A stretch of DNA of 50,455 bases from an uncultured Pelagibacteraceae bacterium. GTDB taxonomy: Bacteria; Pseudomonadota; Alphaproteobacteria; Pelagibacterales; Pelagibacteraceae. Under the pieces are notes generated by a model. That model worked only from the letters and a program-made list of their open reading frames with translations. It did no database searches and was not told the origin of the DNA. A program made the position numbers and the translations under genes. The first letter of the stretch is position 1, and every line of letters starts with the position of its first letter. This document shows positions 9,499 through 18,207 of the stretch, one piece after another. The DNA lies in assembly GCA_902617715.1 (NCBI GenBank), contig CACMXS010000009.1, positions 1 to 50,455 of the forward strand. The letters are read 5' to 3'.

Positions 9499-10874
9499 AT
9501 CATTTTTTTTGGGTTAACTATTTTATTATAATCTTTTTCATTGATTAGACCTGATTTAATTGCTTCAGTCTTTAAACTTGTTTTATTTTTCAGTGCTGTT
9601 TTGGCTATTTTTGCAGCATTATCGTAACCAATTTTTGGTGCTAAAGCTGTTACAAGCATCAAAGAATTTTCCAAATAATTTTTTATAACATCTTCGTCAG
9701 CCTTTAGACCACGTATACAATATAAAGCAAAATTTTTAGAACTGTCTGCTAATAAATCTATTGATTGTAAAATATTATGAGCAATCAAAGGTTTGAAAAC
9801 ATTTAACTCAAAATGACCATGAGAACCAGCCATTGTTATACCGTTGTGATTTCCAATAACTTTAACACAAACCATTGTGACAGCTTCTGATTGGGTTGGA
9901 TTGACTTTTCCGGGCATAATTGATGAGCCAGGCTCATTAGCTGGTAGAATTAATTCACCATATCCAGCTCTTGGACCAGATCCTAAAAACCTAATATCAT
10001 TAGCAATCTTCATTAAACTAACTGCAGTGGTGTTAAGCGTGCCAGAAAAATTTACAATTTCATCATGAGCAGCAAGTGCTGCAAATTTATTCTTTGTTGG
10101 CTTAAAAGGAAGTTTTGTAATTTTTCTAATCTCATTGATTATCTTTTTGTCGAAGCCTTTTTTACTATTAATACCAGTTCCTACTGCAGTTCCACCTTGA
10201 GCTAGAGAATATATCTCGCTTAAAGCATTTTTAATTCTTGATATACAATCCTCTAATTGAGATTGATATCCAGAAAATTCTTGACCTAAAGATAGTGGAG
10301 TAGCATCTTGTAAATGTGTTCTTCCAACTTTTACAATATTTTTAAATTTTGAAACTTTCTTTTTTAATTCTTTGTTTAATAATTCAAGTGCTGGTAAAAG
10401 TTTTTCTTTAGTTTCTATCGCAATTGCAATATGCATCGCTGTTGGGAAAACATCATTGGTAGATTGAGATTTATTTACATGATCATTTGGATGAACAGGC
10501 TTTTTGGTACCTTTTTTTCCACCTAAAATTTCAATAGCTCTATTTGCAATGACTTCATTTACATTCATGTTAGTTTGTGTTCCAGATCCAGTCTGCCAAA
10601 CCTTTAGTGGGAAGTGTTCATTTAATTTTCCAGATATCACTTCATTAGATGCTTTAATTATAGCTTTAGATATGTTTGGTAAAATTTGTTTTTCTCTACC
10701 ATGTACTATTGCTGCTGCTTTTTTAATAATAGCTATCGATTTAATAAGAATCGGTCTTACTAAAAATTCACCAATATCAAAATATTTTTTTGATCTTTGA
10801 GTTGATGCACCCCAATATTTATCATCTGGAACACTGATTTTTCCAATGCTATCAAATTCTTTTCTTAATTTCAT
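9486..10874 (-). CDS. fumC: Fumarate hydratase class II
   Basis: TCA-cycle enzyme interconverting fumarate and (S)-malate without an Fe-S cluster. The 462-aa product has the superfamily signature [11 protein letters not shown] near residue 316, the substrate-site motifs [12 protein letters not shown] and [14 protein letters not shown], and [16 protein letters not shown]. Length and N-terminus ([20 protein letters not shown]) are standard for FumC. It is a monocistronic gene on this strand; its stop lies inside the last codons of the AsmA-like gene (13-base overlap). With icd at 37004-38218 it is one of two TCA genes in the window. Confidence 0.97.
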   Translation of the reverse strand: MKLRKEFDSIGKISVPDDKYWGASTQRSKKYFDIGEFLVRPILIKSIAIIKKAAAIVHGREKQILPNISKAIIKASNEVISGKLNEHFPLKVWQTGSGTQTNMNVNEVIANRAIEILGGKKGTKKPVHPNDHVNKSQSTNDVFPTAMHIAIAIETKEKLLPALELLNKELKKKVSKFKNIVKVGRTHLQDATPLSLGQEFSGYQSQLEDCISRIKNALSEIYSLAQGGTAVGTGINSKKGFDKKIINEIRKITKLPFKPTKNKFAALAAHDEIVNFSGTLNTTAVSLMKIANDIRFLGSGPRAGYGELILPANEPGSSIMPGKVNPTQSEAVTMVCVKVIGNHNGITMAGSHGHFELNVFKPLIAHNILQSIDLLADSSKNFALYCIRGLKADEDVIKNYLENSLMLVTALAPKIGYDNAAKIAKTALKNKTSLKTEAIKSGLINEKDYNKIVNPKKMIYPA

Positions 10875-10940
10875 GAATATTTTTTTTCAAAGTATATACA
10901 ATAGATATATATTAATTTTATTTAAACTTACAGGAGCAAA

Positions 10941-11312
10941 ATGACAAATTTCAATAAAGTAGGAACTTTCATGAAAACTTTTGGCCAAGAGGTCAAAACA
11001 AAACCTTCTTTTAGCACAGATAAGATTAATAAACTTAGGTTAGATTTGATAAAAGAGGAGTTAACTGAACTTACAGAGGCGATGAATAATAAAGATTTAT
11101 TAGAGGTAGCGGACGCACTGACAGATATTCTTTACGTTACGTATGGAGCAGGACATGCATTTGGAATTAACTTAGATAAGTGTTTTGAAGAGGTTCAAAA
11201 TTCAAACATGAGTAAATTAGATGAGAATGGCAAGCCAATATACAACGAACATGGCAAAGTAATGAAAGGTCCAAATTATATAAAACCAGATTTATCAAAA
11301 TTTGTTAATTAG
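10941..11312 (+). CDS. MazG-like / phosphoribosyl-ATP pyrophosphohydrolase-fold NTPase
   Basis: A 123-aa all-alpha protein. The EELTELTEA motif near residue 41 followed by EVADALTDILYV near residue 57 gives the E-x-x-E plus E-x-x-D metal-binding pattern of the MazG/PRA-PH superfamily, which hydrolyses nucleoside triphosphates to monophosphates and pyrophosphate. The C-terminal part (KLDENGKPIYNEHGKVMKGP) resembles that of small stand-alone members, in which the substrate is often unknown. A Shine-Dalgarno-like CAGGAG precedes the ATG by about 5 bases. A house-cleaning role is inference. The stop codon shares TTAG with the stop of the convergent dioxygenase gene. Confidence 0.75.
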   Translation: MTNFNKVGTFMKTFGQEVKTKPSFSTDKINKLRLDLIKEELTELTEAMNNKDLLEVADALTDILYVTYGAGHAFGINLDKCFEEVQNSNMSKLDENGKPIYNEHGKVMKGPNYIKPDLSKFVN

Positions 11313-12322
11313 CTTAATTGTTTATGGTAAGTTTGCTTATGAATAATTCGAATATAATTATTTTTAAACCAATAAAAAAATCTTGGAAAAAATGATTCGA
11401 ATAAAAAAATACATCTATTTGTGAAAATATTTTGATCCTTTTTTCTATAAATGAGCACATTACCAAGATCATCAGAGGGTGTTTTAATTAAATTTCTATG
11501 CCATTGTAGATGTTCGTGATTTTCAGGTATTGCATGTATTGTAATTGATGATCTACTATTTGTTTTAGACTGAGAGTCCAAAGATCCATGAACTGTTTTT
11601 GAATTCCAAAATAAAACATCACCCTTATCTAGATATGGAGCTTTTATTTTGAGATCCATAGAATTAGATGTAGAAATTATTTCTTTGATATATTTTTTAT
11701 GATTAGAAAGAATATCATTATAGAATTTATTTTTTTTTATATCTATTTCGTGACTTCCACTTATGATAAAGAATCTGCCCGCATCAGCTTTAATTTCTTC
11801 TAGTGCAATCCATGCTGCTGCAAGTGTTCCTATTTTGTTAGAGTCTAAAAAATAAGTATCTTGATGTTCATCTGTTACACAATTACCTTCAAAATACATT
11901 GATTGTATGATTTTTGGTTTCTTTTTAAAAAATCTATTTAATACAGAACTTAATAAAACATTGTTAAAAACATTATATTCAATGTATTCCTTAAAAATTT
12001 TAAAACGTTTTGAATTTAAACTCTGAATGTTTAAAATAGGATTCATAATCCAATTATTTTCGTTAAAATTATTTTTTTCAGTTTTACCACTAGTTTGTCT
12101 ATACATTTTGCCTTTATAATTTTTTACATAAGTATTCCAATGAGATCTAATTGAGTCACAGTGCTTTTTTTCAATTAGATGGTTGAAAATTACGTAGCCA
12201 TTTTTATTGTAATATTCCATTGCTTTTTCTATTTGATTAAAATTGAATCTTTGTGAATCATCTTCTTCTAAATTTTCAGGGACTCTTACCTCCAGCTTTG
12301 ATTTTGTAAAAAAAGTTTTCAT
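11309..12322 (-). CDS. Phytanoyl-CoA dioxygenase (PhyH) family protein
   Basis: A 337-aa protein of the Fe(II)/2-oxoglutarate oxygenase fold. The N-terminal part YYNKNGYVIFNHLIEKKHCD (residues 38-57) is typical of PhyH proteins. The iron-binding triad is likely the H and D of DEHQDTYFLD plus the distal His in KTVHGSLD; an Arg (NSRSSITIHAIP) follows at the 2-oxoglutarate carboxylate position. The substrate cannot be read from sequence; bacterial members hydroxylate varied small molecules. It is the third gene on the minus strand after nadA and nadC (47-bp gap), but nothing ties it to NAD synthesis. The last 40 residues are aromatic and basic (FFPRFFYWFKNNYIRI), possibly membrane-associating. 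Confidence 0.75.
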   Translation of the reverse strand: MKTFFTKSKLEVRVPENLEEDDSQRFNFNQIEKAMEYYNKNGYVIFNHLIEKKHCDSIRSHWNTYVKNYKGKMYRQTSGKTEKNNFNENNWIMNPILNIQSLNSKRFKIFKEYIEYNVFNNVLLSSVLNRFFKKKPKIIQSMYFEGNCVTDEHQDTYFLDSNKIGTLAAAWIALEEIKADAGRFFIISGSHEIDIKKNKFYNDILSNHKKYIKEIISTSNSMDLKIKAPYLDKGDVLFWNSKTVHGSLDSQSKTNSRSSITIHAIPENHEHLQWHRNLIKTPSDDLGNVLIYRKKDQNIFTNRCIFLFESFFPRFFYWFKNNYIRIIHKQTYHKQLS

Positions 12323-12369
12323 ATTTAATTATATTAATTTTTTTTAATTAGGGTCCAAAGGATACTATA

Positions 12370-13203
12370 TTATATCTCTAATTTAAGATCAATTGATTGA
12401 ACACTATGAGTAATACTTCCTACTGAAATTCTATTTACTCCAGTAGATGCAATGGATCTAACATTTTTAAGATTTACATTTCCAGAAGCTTCAGTCTCAT
12501 ACAATTTTTTCGTAATAATAATAGCTTTTCTTAGATCCTTGACGCTCATATTATCAAACAAAATTCTATCAAACTTTAAACCATTTATTTCTTTGAGTTG
12601 CTTCAAGCTATCAATCTCAACAGTAATTTTTTTTCCATTTTTATTTTTAGTAGCTAAAGAAATAAGTTCTTTTAGATTTGAGCTTGCAATATGATTATCT
12701 TTAATCAAAAACTCATCACTAAGATTAAATCGGTGATTAAATCCACCACCTAATTTTACTCCATATTTTTGAATTACTCTTAAATTAGGTATTGTTTTTC
12801 TTGTACAACAAATTTTACATTTTTTTCCAGCTAATTTAACAAATTTATTTGTAAGACTGGCTATACCCGAAATATGAGAAAGAAAATTTAATGCAACCCT
12901 TTCAGCAATTAATATATTTCTTGCATCCCCCTTTATAACTGCAATTAAAGAATTTTTTCTAATAAATGCTCCATCTTTTTTTTTGGAAATAAATTTAATT
13001 TTTTTGTCTACTAGTTGAAAAGCATATTTAGCAAATAACAAACCTCCTATTTTTGCATTTTGATTTGAAATTAATTTAGCTGTGATTATTTTTTTATCTT
13101 TTATAAGATTTGTAGTTATATCTCCCATAGGATATAAATCCTCATTTAAAGCAAGCTTTACAATATTTTTGATAAAAGTTTTACTTAGTTTGATTTGAGA
13201 CAC
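12370..13203 (-). CDS. nadC: Nicotinate-nucleotide pyrophosphorylase (quinolinate phosphoribosyltransferase)
   Basis: Third step of de novo NAD synthesis: quinolinate plus PRPP gives nicotinate mononucleotide, CO2 and PPi. The 277-aa product has the family layout: N-terminal open-faced sandwich with ALNEDLYPMGDITT, then the barrel with CTRKTIPNLRVIQKYGV, GGGFNHRFNLSDEFLIKDNHI, VEIDSLKQL and ASTGVNRISVGSITHS. The start is GTG at 13203; no ATG nearby gives the conserved N-terminus. It begins 6 bases after the nadA stop, so the two form an operon. Confidence 0.96.
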   Translation of the reverse strand: MSQIKLSKTFIKNIVKLALNEDLYPMGDITTNLIKDKKIITAKLISNQNAKIGGLLFAKYAFQLVDKKIKFISKKKDGAFIRKNSLIAVIKGDARNILIAERVALNFLSHISGIASLTNKFVKLAGKKCKICCTRKTIPNLRVIQKYGVKLGGGFNHRFNLSDEFLIKDNHIASSNLKELISLATKNKNGKKITVEIDSLKQLKEINGLKFDRILFDNMSVKDLRKAIIITKKLYETEASGNVNLKNVRSIASTGVNRISVGSITHSVQSIDLKLEI

Positions 13204-13209
13204 TAAAAG

Positions 13210-14199
13210 TTATCTTCCAATAGCAACCATTTTTTCGACCGACGATCTTGCTTTACTGATTGTTTTTTGATCTATAATTATTTCACCTGTTTCATTTTCA
13301 AGGCAATCTAGAATTTTGGGTAATGTAATTTTTTTCATATGTGGACAAAGATTGCATGGTCTTATAAATTCTACATCGGGGTTTTCTACTTGAATATTAT
13401 CACTCATTGAACATTCAGTAACCATCATAACTTTTTTTGGTTGATTGTCTTTTACATAATTTATCATTCCAGATGTTGAACCTGCAAAATCACTTGCCTT
13501 AATTACTTCAGGTGGACATTCTGGATGTGCAATAATTTTTATACCTGGATTATTTTTTCTTATATTAATTATCTCATTTTCATTAAATTGGTCATGAACA
13601 ATGCAAATTCCCTTCCATGAAATTATTTCAACATCTGTTTGAGATGCAACATATTTAGCAAGATAGTCATCAGGGAGAAAAATTACTTTTTTTACTCCTA
13701 AAGATTTTACAATCTTAACAGCATTAGCTGATGTGCAACACACATCTGTTTCCGCTTTCACATCCGCTGAAGTGTTTACATAAGAAACAACAGGTACTCC
13801 AGGATATTTTTCTTTTAATAATCTTACATCTTCTCCAGTTATAGATGATGATAGAGAGCATCCTGCATCCATATCAGGCAAAAAAACTTTTTTATTTGGA
13901 CTCATTAATTTTGCAGTTTCAGCCATAAAATGTACACCAGCCATTACTATGATGTCCGCAGAAGTTTTTGATGCTTCTACAGCAAGTGCCAATGAATCTG
14001 CTGAAAAATCTGCAATACCGTGATATATTTCAGGTGTTTGATAATTGTGAGCAAGAATAACTGCATTCTTCTCCTTTTTAAGTTTGTTTATTTTATGAAT
14101 ATAAGGTGCATGCACTGACCATTCAATTTCAGGCATAACTTTAGATATTTTTTTATATATCGGATCGGTTGTTTGTTTAACTTCCTTAGTAAATTCCAT
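13210..14199 (-). CDS. nadA: Quinolinate synthase NadA
   Basis: Condenses iminoaspartate with dihydroxyacetone phosphate to quinolinate, using a [4Fe-4S] cluster. The 329-aa product shows the three internal domains with the expected cysteines: one in DMDAGCSLSSS, one in AHPECPPEV and one in CNLCPHMKK. AHNYQTPEIYHGIADFSADSLALA is the characteristic N-terminal substrate region (positions about 45-68). I chose ATG 14199; a TTG at 14214 with an AGG seven bases upstream is possible and would add five residues. NadA is followed directly by nadC. No nadB is in the window, so the iminoaspartate source (L-aspartate oxidase or aspartate dehydrogenase) lies elsewhere. Confidence 0.96.
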   Translation of the reverse strand: MEFTKEVKQTTDPIYKKISKVMPEIEWSVHAPYIHKINKLKKEKNAVILAHNYQTPEIYHGIADFSADSLALAVEASKTSADIIVMAGVHFMAETAKLMSPNKKVFLPDMDAGCSLSSSITGEDVRLLKEKYPGVPVVSYVNTSADVKAETDVCCTSANAVKIVKSLGVKKVIFLPDDYLAKYVASQTDVEIISWKGICIVHDQFNENEIINIRKNNPGIKIIAHPECPPEVIKASDFAGSTSGMINYVKDNQPKKVMMVTECSMSDNIQVENPDVEFIRPCNLCPHMKKITLPKILDCLENETGEIIIDQKTISKARSSVEKMVAIGR

Positions 14200-14259
14200 A
14201 ACAAAATTTATCAATTTGAAACCTACTTGTCATTGATTTAATGTGGGGCATATTTGTTT

Positions 14260-14345
14260 GCGGTCATGCTGAAATTGGTAGACAGGCACGGTTGAGGGCC
14301 GTGTGGACCTAGTCCATGAGAGTTCGAGTCTCTCTGGCCGCACCA
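14260..14345 (+). tRNA. tRNA-Leu (anticodon GAG)
   Basis: Class II tRNA of 86 nt with encoded CCA. The acceptor stem GCGGTCA pairs with TGGCCGC (one G-T pair). The anticodon stem CACGG/CCGTG encloses the loop TTGAGGG, whose middle bases GAG read CUC/CUU leucine codons. A long variable arm (TGGAC/TCCA) and a T arm GAGAG-TTCGAGT-CTCTC follow, then the discriminator A and CCA. The gene lies on the plus strand between two minus-strand genes, six bases from the stop of the DegT-like gene. No integrase or duplicated tRNA 3' end is seen nearby, so there is no sign of an integrated element. Confidence 0.97.
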
Positions 14346-14350
14346 AAATA

Positions 14351-15607
14351 TTATAAAGTATTAATATAAAATAATGAATTTTTGATAAGGTTGATATGTT
14401 TTTGTGTGATCTTTTTTGTATGTAGACCAATTAAAAAACCTAAATCTTCAACTTCCTGAACTCCTTTAAGTTTAATCTTTTTTTTATTAATACCAAATAA
14501 TTTTATACTTGGTTGATTTAAGAAATTTCCAGTCAGAATAGGCCTTGTCTCTACACCCTTACTTTCTAAGTGATTAAGTAATTTCATTTTCATTTTTTTT
14601 GTCATATTTTTATTTAATTGTATAGGTAATCCCATATAACTAGGGAAAATATTTTTAGGAATATCAACAAAATTAAATTGATTTTTCCATCTTGAGTCAT
14701 TTTTAAGACTTTCAATTATTTTCCTTTTATTTTCTGATCTCATTTTTATAAACTGATTTAATCTTTTAAATTGATTATAACCAATTGCTGCTTGAACATC
14801 TGTAGGCCTTAAGTTAAATCCTTGATTGATAAAAATGTATCTTGGATCAATTTTTGGATATTTTTTTGCATTCATTAAATATTGCTTTGGATTATTGGAT
14901 CTTGACCATCCATGAGATCTAAGAGATAACAAAATTTCATAATCATCTCTGTCATGACAAACAATCATGCCACCTTCACCTGATGTAATTTGATGAGAGT
15001 AAAAAAATGAGAATGTACCAAAATCGCCAAATGTACCCAGATATTTTTTATTTAACTTAGCTCCAAGAGCCTCACAATTATCCTCTAATATTATAATTTT
15101 ATTTTTCTTGGCAAAATCTTTTATCTTTTTATTATTTGAAGATATACCTAAAACATTTACAAGCATAATTACTTTTGTTTTTTTTGTTACCGATGAAATA
15201 AGTTTATCGGCATCAACATTTAAAGTTTTTGGATTTATATCTACAAATTTTATTTTTAAACCTGTTTGATAAAGTGGCCAGAGTGAGGTTGGCCAACATA
15301 AGGCGGGTATTATTACTTCATCACCTTTTTTAAATCTATTTTTTCTTAGAGGATTACAAGCAGCAAAAGCAGCTAATAAATTAGCTGAAGATCCAGAATT
15401 TGTCATCACAGCATATTTGATGTTTAGTTTTTTAGCAAATGCCTCCTCAAACTTTTTGGTTTCTGTGTTCATTGTTATATTACCAGATTTTAAAATTTTA
15501 GATCCAATATCCAAATCTTTTTTTGAAAATCCATTTTCTAACAACAAGTATCTATACAGATTTTTTTTTTTACTATTACTGAAACCTAAAATTTTTCTTC
15601 TTTTCAT
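14351..15607 (-). CDS. DegT/DnrJ/EryC1-fold PLP/PMP enzyme, probably a nucleotide-sugar 3-dehydratase
   Basis: A 418-aa protein of the DegT/StrS family (fold type I). Visible motifs are TNSGSSANLLA (cofactor phosphate), LEDNCEALGA (Asp to the pyridine nitrogen) and SFFYSHQITSGEGG. In sugar aminotransferases the last motif carries the Lys that binds PLP; here that position is His (H205 from ATG 15607). A His at this position is the hallmark of the 3-dehydratases ColD (GDP-4-keto-6-deoxymannose) and RfbH/E1 (CDP-sugar). LRSHGWSR, FNLRPTDVQAAIG and ETRPILTGNF also resemble RfbH/ColD. It would take part in making a 3,6-dideoxy sugar, but no other gene of such a pathway is nearby. A GTG at 15616 is an alternative start. 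It lies 42 bases downstream of ygfZ. Confidence 0.8.
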   Translation of the reverse strand: MKRRKILGFSNSKKKNLYRYLLLENGFSKKDLDIGSKILKSGNITMNTETKKFEEAFAKKLNIKYAVMTNSGSSANLLAAFAACNPLRKNRFKKGDEVIIPALCWPTSLWPLYQTGLKIKFVDINPKTLNVDADKLISSVTKKTKVIMLVNVLGISSNNKKIKDFAKKNKIIILEDNCEALGAKLNKKYLGTFGDFGTFSFFYSHQITSGEGGMIVCHDRDDYEILLSLRSHGWSRSNNPKQYLMNAKKYPKIDPRYIFINQGFNLRPTDVQAAIGYNQFKRLNQFIKMRSENKRKIIESLKNDSRWKNQFNFVDIPKNIFPSYMGLPIQLNKNMTKKMKMKLLNHLESKGVETRPILTGNFLNQPSIKLFGINKKKIKLKGVQEVEDLGFLIGLHTKKITQKHINLIKNSLFYINTL

Positions 15608-15649
15608 TTTTTTCACGGAATAATATAATTAATAATAATTTTAATCACT

Positions 15650-16531
15650 TTAAATCCAAAAAGGTTTTTGAATTTTTATTGTTGCATTCTTAGTGGTAAA
15701 GTCACATTTTTTATCTAGTTTGACTTCTTTATATTTAATCAGAGCAAATGAATACTCACCTTCAATCAAAACTTTACCTACTTCAGTTTTATCTTCATAA
15801 ATTAAATCATTTTCTTTTATTTTTCCATTTACTAATGATATCGGCATTAATCTTTTTAGTAATTTACCTCTTAATTTTATTCTTGCAGTATTCTCTTGCC
15901 CAATATAGCAACCTTTTTTAAAATCTATACCATTTAGCTCTTCATAATTACACTCTAATCCAAATAATTTGTTTTGTAATTGATTGAAGTTTTTTGGAAC
16001 AATCCCTACTTGATGGCAGAGTTTGTAATAATTTTCTATTTTACTATCTTTAAGATCTAATTTTTTTAATGATAAATATAACTTCTCTAAATTGATGATC
16101 AATCTTGCTCCTAAATTTTTATTTCTCGGGTCTAGAATGATTGGATCTTCTCGATATTTCAAAGTAAATCCAAGTATATCTTGCGAACCCTCTATAGATA
16201 AAAATTTTTCATGACCAAAACTTGCAACAACAAATTCATTACTTAGATTTAATATCTCTACTTTCGATCTTATTTTATAATTATTCAATTGTTGAAAAAG
16301 ACTTTCAGCTTGAGATTTTTCACAATCAATAAAGTAACCTTGTTTGTGCTTTGCTATTATAAATTCATAAAGAAATTTTCCTTGAGGCGTTAGAAGAGAA
16401 GCAAAGCAGCTTGAGTTATCAGTAACTTTGTTAATGTCATTACTAATTAGATTTTGTAGAAACTCTTTAACATCTTTACCATTTATATAAAGTATGGCTC
16501 TATCTTCTAATATATAAACACTATTATTCAT
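15650..16531 (-). CDS. ygfZ: Folate-binding Fe-S cluster maintenance protein YgfZ
   Basis: A 293-aa GcvT-like protein. The N-terminal part (GKDVKEFLQNLISNDINKV) and the signature KGCYIGQE near residue 207 identify the YgfZ/IBA57 branch. This branch uses tetrahydrofolate and the conserved Cys to support assembly or repair of certain Fe-S enzymes, and is not a glycine-cleavage T-protein. LLTPQGKFLYEFII (residues 47-60) is also typical. Fe-S clients encoded nearby include NadA and the ferredoxin. It begins the minus-strand pair ygfZ-degT. Its start faces the dihydroorotase gene across 43 bp, which must hold both promoters. Confidence 0.88.
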   Translation of the reverse strand: MNNSVYILEDRAILYINGKDVKEFLQNLISNDINKVTDNSSCFASLLTPQGKFLYEFIIAKHKQGYFIDCEKSQAESLFQQLNNYKIRSKVEILNLSNEFVVASFGHEKFLSIEGSQDILGFTLKYREDPIILDPRNKNLGARLIINLEKLYLSLKKLDLKDSKIENYYKLCHQVGIVPKNFNQLQNKLFGLECNYEELNGIDFKKGCYIGQENTARIKLRGKLLKRLMPISLVNGKIKENDLIYEDKTEVGKVLIEGEYSFALIKYKEVKLDKKCDFTTKNATIKIQKPFWI

Positions 16532-16574
16532 GTTTGATTGATACTTAATTTTAATATAATAACTTTTTTCAAAA

Positions 16575-17882
16575 ATGTTAGATCTAATAATAAAAAATGG
16601 ACAATGTTATATTAATGGAAAGTTGGTTTATAAAGATATTGCAGTCAAAGATGGGCAAATATCAAAAATTGGTGAAATATCGGAAGAGGCAAAAGAAGTA
16701 TATGATGCAAAAAATCAAACTGTGTTGCCAGGATGTATAGATACTCAAACACATTTTAGAGAGCCTGGCTCTACAGATACAGAAGACCTTCATTCTGGAA
16801 GTAGGGCAGCTGTAACAGGAGGTATCACTGCAGTTTTTGAAATGCCAAATACAAATCCTCCAACATCAAACATAAAAGAATTTCAAAGAAAATTAGATCT
16901 TGCAAAAAATAGAATGTTTTGCAATTACGCTTTTTATTTTGGTGCAACAGCAGATAATGTAAGTCAATTAGCAGAATTAAAAGATTTAGAGGGATGTTGT
17001 GGTATTAAATTATTTGCTGGTTCTTCAACTGGTAATCTATTGGTAGCAGATGAAAAGGATATAGATAAGGTATTTGAAAATTGTTCAAAAGTTGTGGCAG
17101 TTCACTCAGAGGATGAGGAAGTTTTAAATAAGAATAAAAAATTAATCAAAAATGGAGATGTGCATTCACATCCAATTTGGAGAAGTGAAGAGTGCGCAAT
17201 GTCTTCTACAAGAAGAATTGTTAGACTTGCCGAAAAACATAATAAGAAAGCTCATGTGCTTCACATTACAACAAAACAAGAAATTGATTTTTTATCTCAA
17301 CATAAAGGAAATATTACTTTTGAAATTACCCCGCAACATTTAACAATTTATGCACCAGATTGTTATGATAAACTTGGAACATACGCACAAATGAATCCCC
17401 CTATAAGAGATAAATCTCATTATGATAGATTGTGGTATGCGGTAAAAAATAATTTAAATGATACTATTGGATCAGATCATGCTCCACATTTAAAAGTAAA
17501 TAAAGACAAAGAATATCCTAACTCACCTTCAGGTATGCCTGGTGTTCAAACATTAATGCCAGTGATGTTAAATCATGTTAATGATGGAAAATTATCACTC
17601 AATCAATTGATGAACCTGGTGTGTGAAAATCCTGTAAAAATTTTCGGTATCAAGAACAAAGGATTTATTAAAGAAGGTTATGATGCTGATTTTACAATTG
17701 TAGATATGAACAAAAAAATTACTATTAAAAATGAAAATATCGAAAGTAAATGTGGTTGGTCACCTTTTAATGGAGTTGAGTTTAAGGGAACGCCAGTAGC
17801 TACCATAATTGCAGGTAAAACAAAAATGAAAGATGGTAAAATTTTAGGAGACCCAGAAGGAACCCCTTTAAAGTTTAATTAA
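16575..17882 (+). CDS. pyrC: Dihydroorotase, class I type
   Basis: Cyclises carbamoyl-aspartate to dihydroorotate in pyrimidine synthesis. The 435-aa product has the amidohydrolase barrel: the strand-1 metal motif appears as CIDTQTHFREPG (residues 54-65), with GIKLFAGSS (K145), VVAVHSED (H177), AHVLHITT (H230) and TIGSDHAPH (D301). The strand-1 motif is normally D-x-H-x-H, but here the first His is Gln58. From memory, alphaproteobacterial dihydroorotases with IDTQVHFREPG exist, so this is probably a subfamily trait and not damage. EMPNTNPPT is the typical substrate-loop motif. Other cyclic amidohydrolases such as allantoinase remain possible. It stands alone on its strand; the last 8 bases overlap the SMR transporter gene. 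Confidence 0.88.
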   Translation: MLDLIIKNGQCYINGKLVYKDIAVKDGQISKIGEISEEAKEVYDAKNQTVLPGCIDTQTHFREPGSTDTEDLHSGSRAAVTGGITAVFEMPNTNPPTSNIKEFQRKLDLAKNRMFCNYAFYFGATADNVSQLAELKDLEGCCGIKLFAGSSTGNLLVADEKDIDKVFENCSKVVAVHSEDEEVLNKNKKLIKNGDVHSHPIWRSEECAMSSTRRIVRLAEKHNKKAHVLHITTKQEIDFLSQHKGNITFEITPQHLTIYAPDCYDKLGTYAQMNPPIRDKSHYDRLWYAVKNNLNDTIGSDHAPHLKVNKDKEYPNSPSGMPGVQTLMPVMLNHVNDGKLSLNQLMNLVCENPVKIFGIKNKGFIKEGYDADFTIVDMNKKITIKNENIESKCGWSPFNGVEFKGTPVATIIAGKTKMKDGKILGDPEGTPLKFN

Positions 17883-18207
17883 TTTTTCCTGCAAAACTGT
17901 TTACAAGAATTACTCCAATAACGATTAAAAATAATCCTGCTATTGCTTGCCAAGCTAAAGTTTGTTTGAAGAAGAAATAACCAAGTATTGCTATTGTAAA
18001 AACACCTAATCCACTCCATGTTGCATACACAATCGCGATTGGAAGTTTATCCATGACAAAGGTCATTAAATAGAAAGATACAAGATAGAATATTGTCAGA
18101 CAAATTGTTGGAATAATCTTTGTAAAATTTTGCGATACTGGCAATAACATTGTTCCAGCTACCTCGCAAAATATAGCGATAAGTAAAAAAGAATATGTTT
18201 TAACCAT
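17875..18207 (-). CDS. Small multidrug resistance (SMR) family transporter
   Basis: A 110-aa inner-membrane protein with four predicted helices covering almost its whole length. The membrane-embedded Glu of the family is in FCEVAGT (E14), which couples proton antiport to export of cationic compounds in EmrE-type proteins. YATWSGLGVFTIAILGYFFFKQ (about 61-82) matches the conserved helix-3 region of SMR proteins. Substrate cannot be assigned; some members export guanidinium or polyamines. Its start overlaps the end of the propionyl-CoA synthetase gene by 8 bases, so the two are co-transcribed and perhaps translationally coupled. Its end overlaps pyrC by 8 bases. Confidence 0.9.
   Translation of the reverse strand: MVKTYSFLLIAIFCEVAGTMLLPVSQNFTKIIPTICLTIFYLVSFYLMTFVMDKLPIAIVYATWSGLGVFTIAILGYFFFKQTLAWQAIAGLFLIVIGVILVNSFAGKIN

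Noticed and set aside
14260..14345. tRNA-Leu as an integration site for a genomic island carrying the DegT-like gene
   Set aside because: No integrase, no repeated tRNA 3' end, and housekeeping genes on both sides with similar composition.
14230..14430. A 66-aa minus-strand open frame overlapping tRNA-Leu
   Set aside because: It is antisense to a perfectly folded tRNA and to the end of the DegT-like gene; the frame is an accident of the tRNA sequence.
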